From Phoebastria nigripes (lineage: Eukaryota > Chordata > Aves > Procellariiformes > Diomedeidae), in contig JAYKAV010002948.1 in the NCBI GenBank assembly GCA_035582835.1, positions 544,804 through 608,803 of the forward strand: 64,000 nt of DNA, written 5' to 3'. The notes under the pieces were generated by a model, which was given only the letters and a program-made list of their open reading frames with translations, had not been told where the DNA came from and searched no databases. The position numbers were made by a program, and so were the translations under genes. Shown one piece after another: positions 62,455 to 64,000 of this stretch. Within the stretch, counting starts at the first letter, position 1; every line of letters starts with the position of its first letter.

Positions 62455-62800
62455 CGTAGCATAAGACAGGCAGAAGGTCAGCCTAGTCTAACACAGTGTG
62501 TCCAACAGTGACACTAGTCAACAGTAACAGTCAGGGAAGATTACACAAGCAGGGCAAACATACAGCGACATTTCTCCCTAAAAGTCTCTCAGCCTCCAAC
62601 AGCCTGCTACTTGGAGACGTCCTGAGCCAGAAGTGGGGTCTTGGTATTAATTAGCCTGGGATTAAATTTTCTCCCATGAGATCATCCTGCTGGCTTTGAA
62701 CCCATGTAAACTTTTAGTATCTTGTGACAAGGATTTCCACAATTTGACAGGACACTCCTTAAACCACAGATTGTCTGTATCCTTAGTATTGTAATGAGAG
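62455..62800 (-). mobile_element. Ancient CR1-type LINE relic (tentative)
   Basis: The + strand order CCAACAGTGACACTAGTCAA, GGCTTTGAACCCATGTAAAC, TTTAGTATCTTGTGACAAGG and ATTTCCACAATTTGACAG follows the reverse complement of an old amniote CR1 tail, in which a fraction of a kilobase precedes a TGGCAATGAGTTCCACAG-like block. Strong decay makes the limits approximate. Confidence 0.5.
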
Positions 62801-64000
62801 GGCAAAGCCATCCTTCGGTGAGTTCAGAGAAACCCAGGATGTCTGCAGACAAGGGTATTTGGACCTCAAATTACTTTGGTGGCTGAGCAGAATAAACCAA
62901 GGCTATTTCCNACCGTACTGGAGCAGGCTAAGGAAAGAGTCTCCTGCTTGTAGGTGCAGCCAGTCTCCCTCACCACTCACCTGTGGGGGGCCTTTTCACT
63001 TACTGGGTCATTCGTGACTTGTAGAAGCTATGCTTGGGAAAAGATGAGTGTTCATACCCAACACAAAAGAAGCAAAACTCATGTCAACAAGAACTTGCTT
63101 CAGGAAGTTCTTCACTGGCAAACATGGGTTTAGATTATCCTTGCATATAAACTTACAAACACCACAAAATCCTAAGGTTTAAACCAGGTGTTTCTTACAA
63201 AGGCTCTTTAAGCTTTTAACAGAAGGTCAGGAAATTAATGATGAGGGGATGAAGCGCTTGTTCTGTCCCTTTCCAATCCCTGCACACCAGTGTGTCTGCC
63301 CCAATCATCATAAAAGAACATTATGCCTTCTCACAGACTCTTCTCCTCATCTCCCTTTAAATGCTGTTCTGGCTCAAGGGGCAGCTGGCTGATTAGTTCA
63401 TGCAGAACAAACTAATTCTCACAGTTTGAATGTGTGACCTGAAGAAATAAATCCTAACACTTGCTGGACTTCAACAAACTTTCCAGGCTGTCAGCTAAAA
63501 GAATGCTTCTGAGTACCCAGCGCTGTATTTCTTCCTTTCCAGGAAATGGTACATCAGGGCAGTTGTGTCCAGAAACTACATGCCTCAACCACACAGTGTT
63601 TGTACTCATAGGAAATTAGTATGTGTGCTTGAAGGTCTGGTTCCACTGGACTCTCACCACTGGGGCTGCTCTATTTTTTTCTTACCTTTTTTTTTTCTTT
63701 TTTGCCTTTTCATAGGAAAGTTGCTATGGGAAAAGATATAAAGTGAAAAAGTTCTAATCCATCTATTGATTTGTACGGTTTGCTACATCAGGCTTCAAAG
63801 CTCCTACATGATGTTCCTTCAACACTGCTCCTCTTATCCATACATTTTCAAAATTACTACCCTCAGTTTTCACCCTGGAGGCTTCCGAGGCAGTTTTTGA
63901 CACCAGCACTGACCTCACATCCCTACCTCAAACAGGAATCTCAGTGCTTCAGATTCCCACCCCATCCCAGGAGGGGTCTCTCTTTTGTCCCCTCGTTCAG
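62801..64000. other. Intron 3 segment at the window end, nothing recognised
   Basis: No gene, exon or named repeat was seen. There is a T-rich stretch near 63675-63710. Confidence 0.6.

Overview
The window is an intronic stretch of a vertebrate nuclear gene, almost certainly from a bird. It contains two coding exons on the + strand, of 91 and 127 bases. Their spliced translation matches the S1-S2 and S2-S3 regions of a Kv7 (KCNQ) potassium channel, and the residues fit KCNQ5 better than KCNQ4. The bird assignment rests on the repeats: several CR1 LINE fragments with the typical avian 3' end, and LTRs of the avian ERVL-like type that begin TGTCC and contain a conserved TTCCATACCAT block. I cannot name the species.

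Layout. 1-24212 is the 3' part of KCNQ5 intron 1, with CR1 fragments at 1-199, 11340-11530, 12785-12920 and 22115-22770. It also holds an unexplained inverted repeat at 12079-12564 and old amniote SINE-like relics at 20495-20620 and 21055-21215. Exon 2 is 24213-24303. Intron 2 (24304-42423, 18,120 bases) carries a 5'-truncated ERVL-like provirus in antisense orientation at 31213-33978. Exon 3 is 42424-42550. Intron 3 starts at 42551 and runs past the window end. It holds a sense-oriented solo LTR of the same family (44302-44871), a 42-base scrap of a related LTR end in an odd AT-rich context (55587-55628), and CR1 pieces at 45690-45940, 53230-53530 and 62455-62800.

Function. The only genic function I can support is the KCNQ5 channel, a voltage-gated K+ channel subunit of the M-current type. 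Both exons have good splice sites, both donors reading GTAAGTG, and the reading phase is preserved across the junction. I find no exon 4, RNA gene, CRISPR array or prokaryotic feature. Nearly all other open frames are short, overlap frames on the opposite strand and resemble chance frames in intron sequence.

The most interesting signals are structural. The two main LTRs lie in opposite orientations relative to the gene, and their poly(A) signals differ: intact in the antisense copy, mutated in the sense copy. Other items are the inverted repeat in intron 1, the LTR scrap bounded by a 16-base direct repeat and a 28-base palindrome, a MIR-like relic, and a small CpG-rich patch near 52.2 kb. I do not see an undescribed multi-gene system here.
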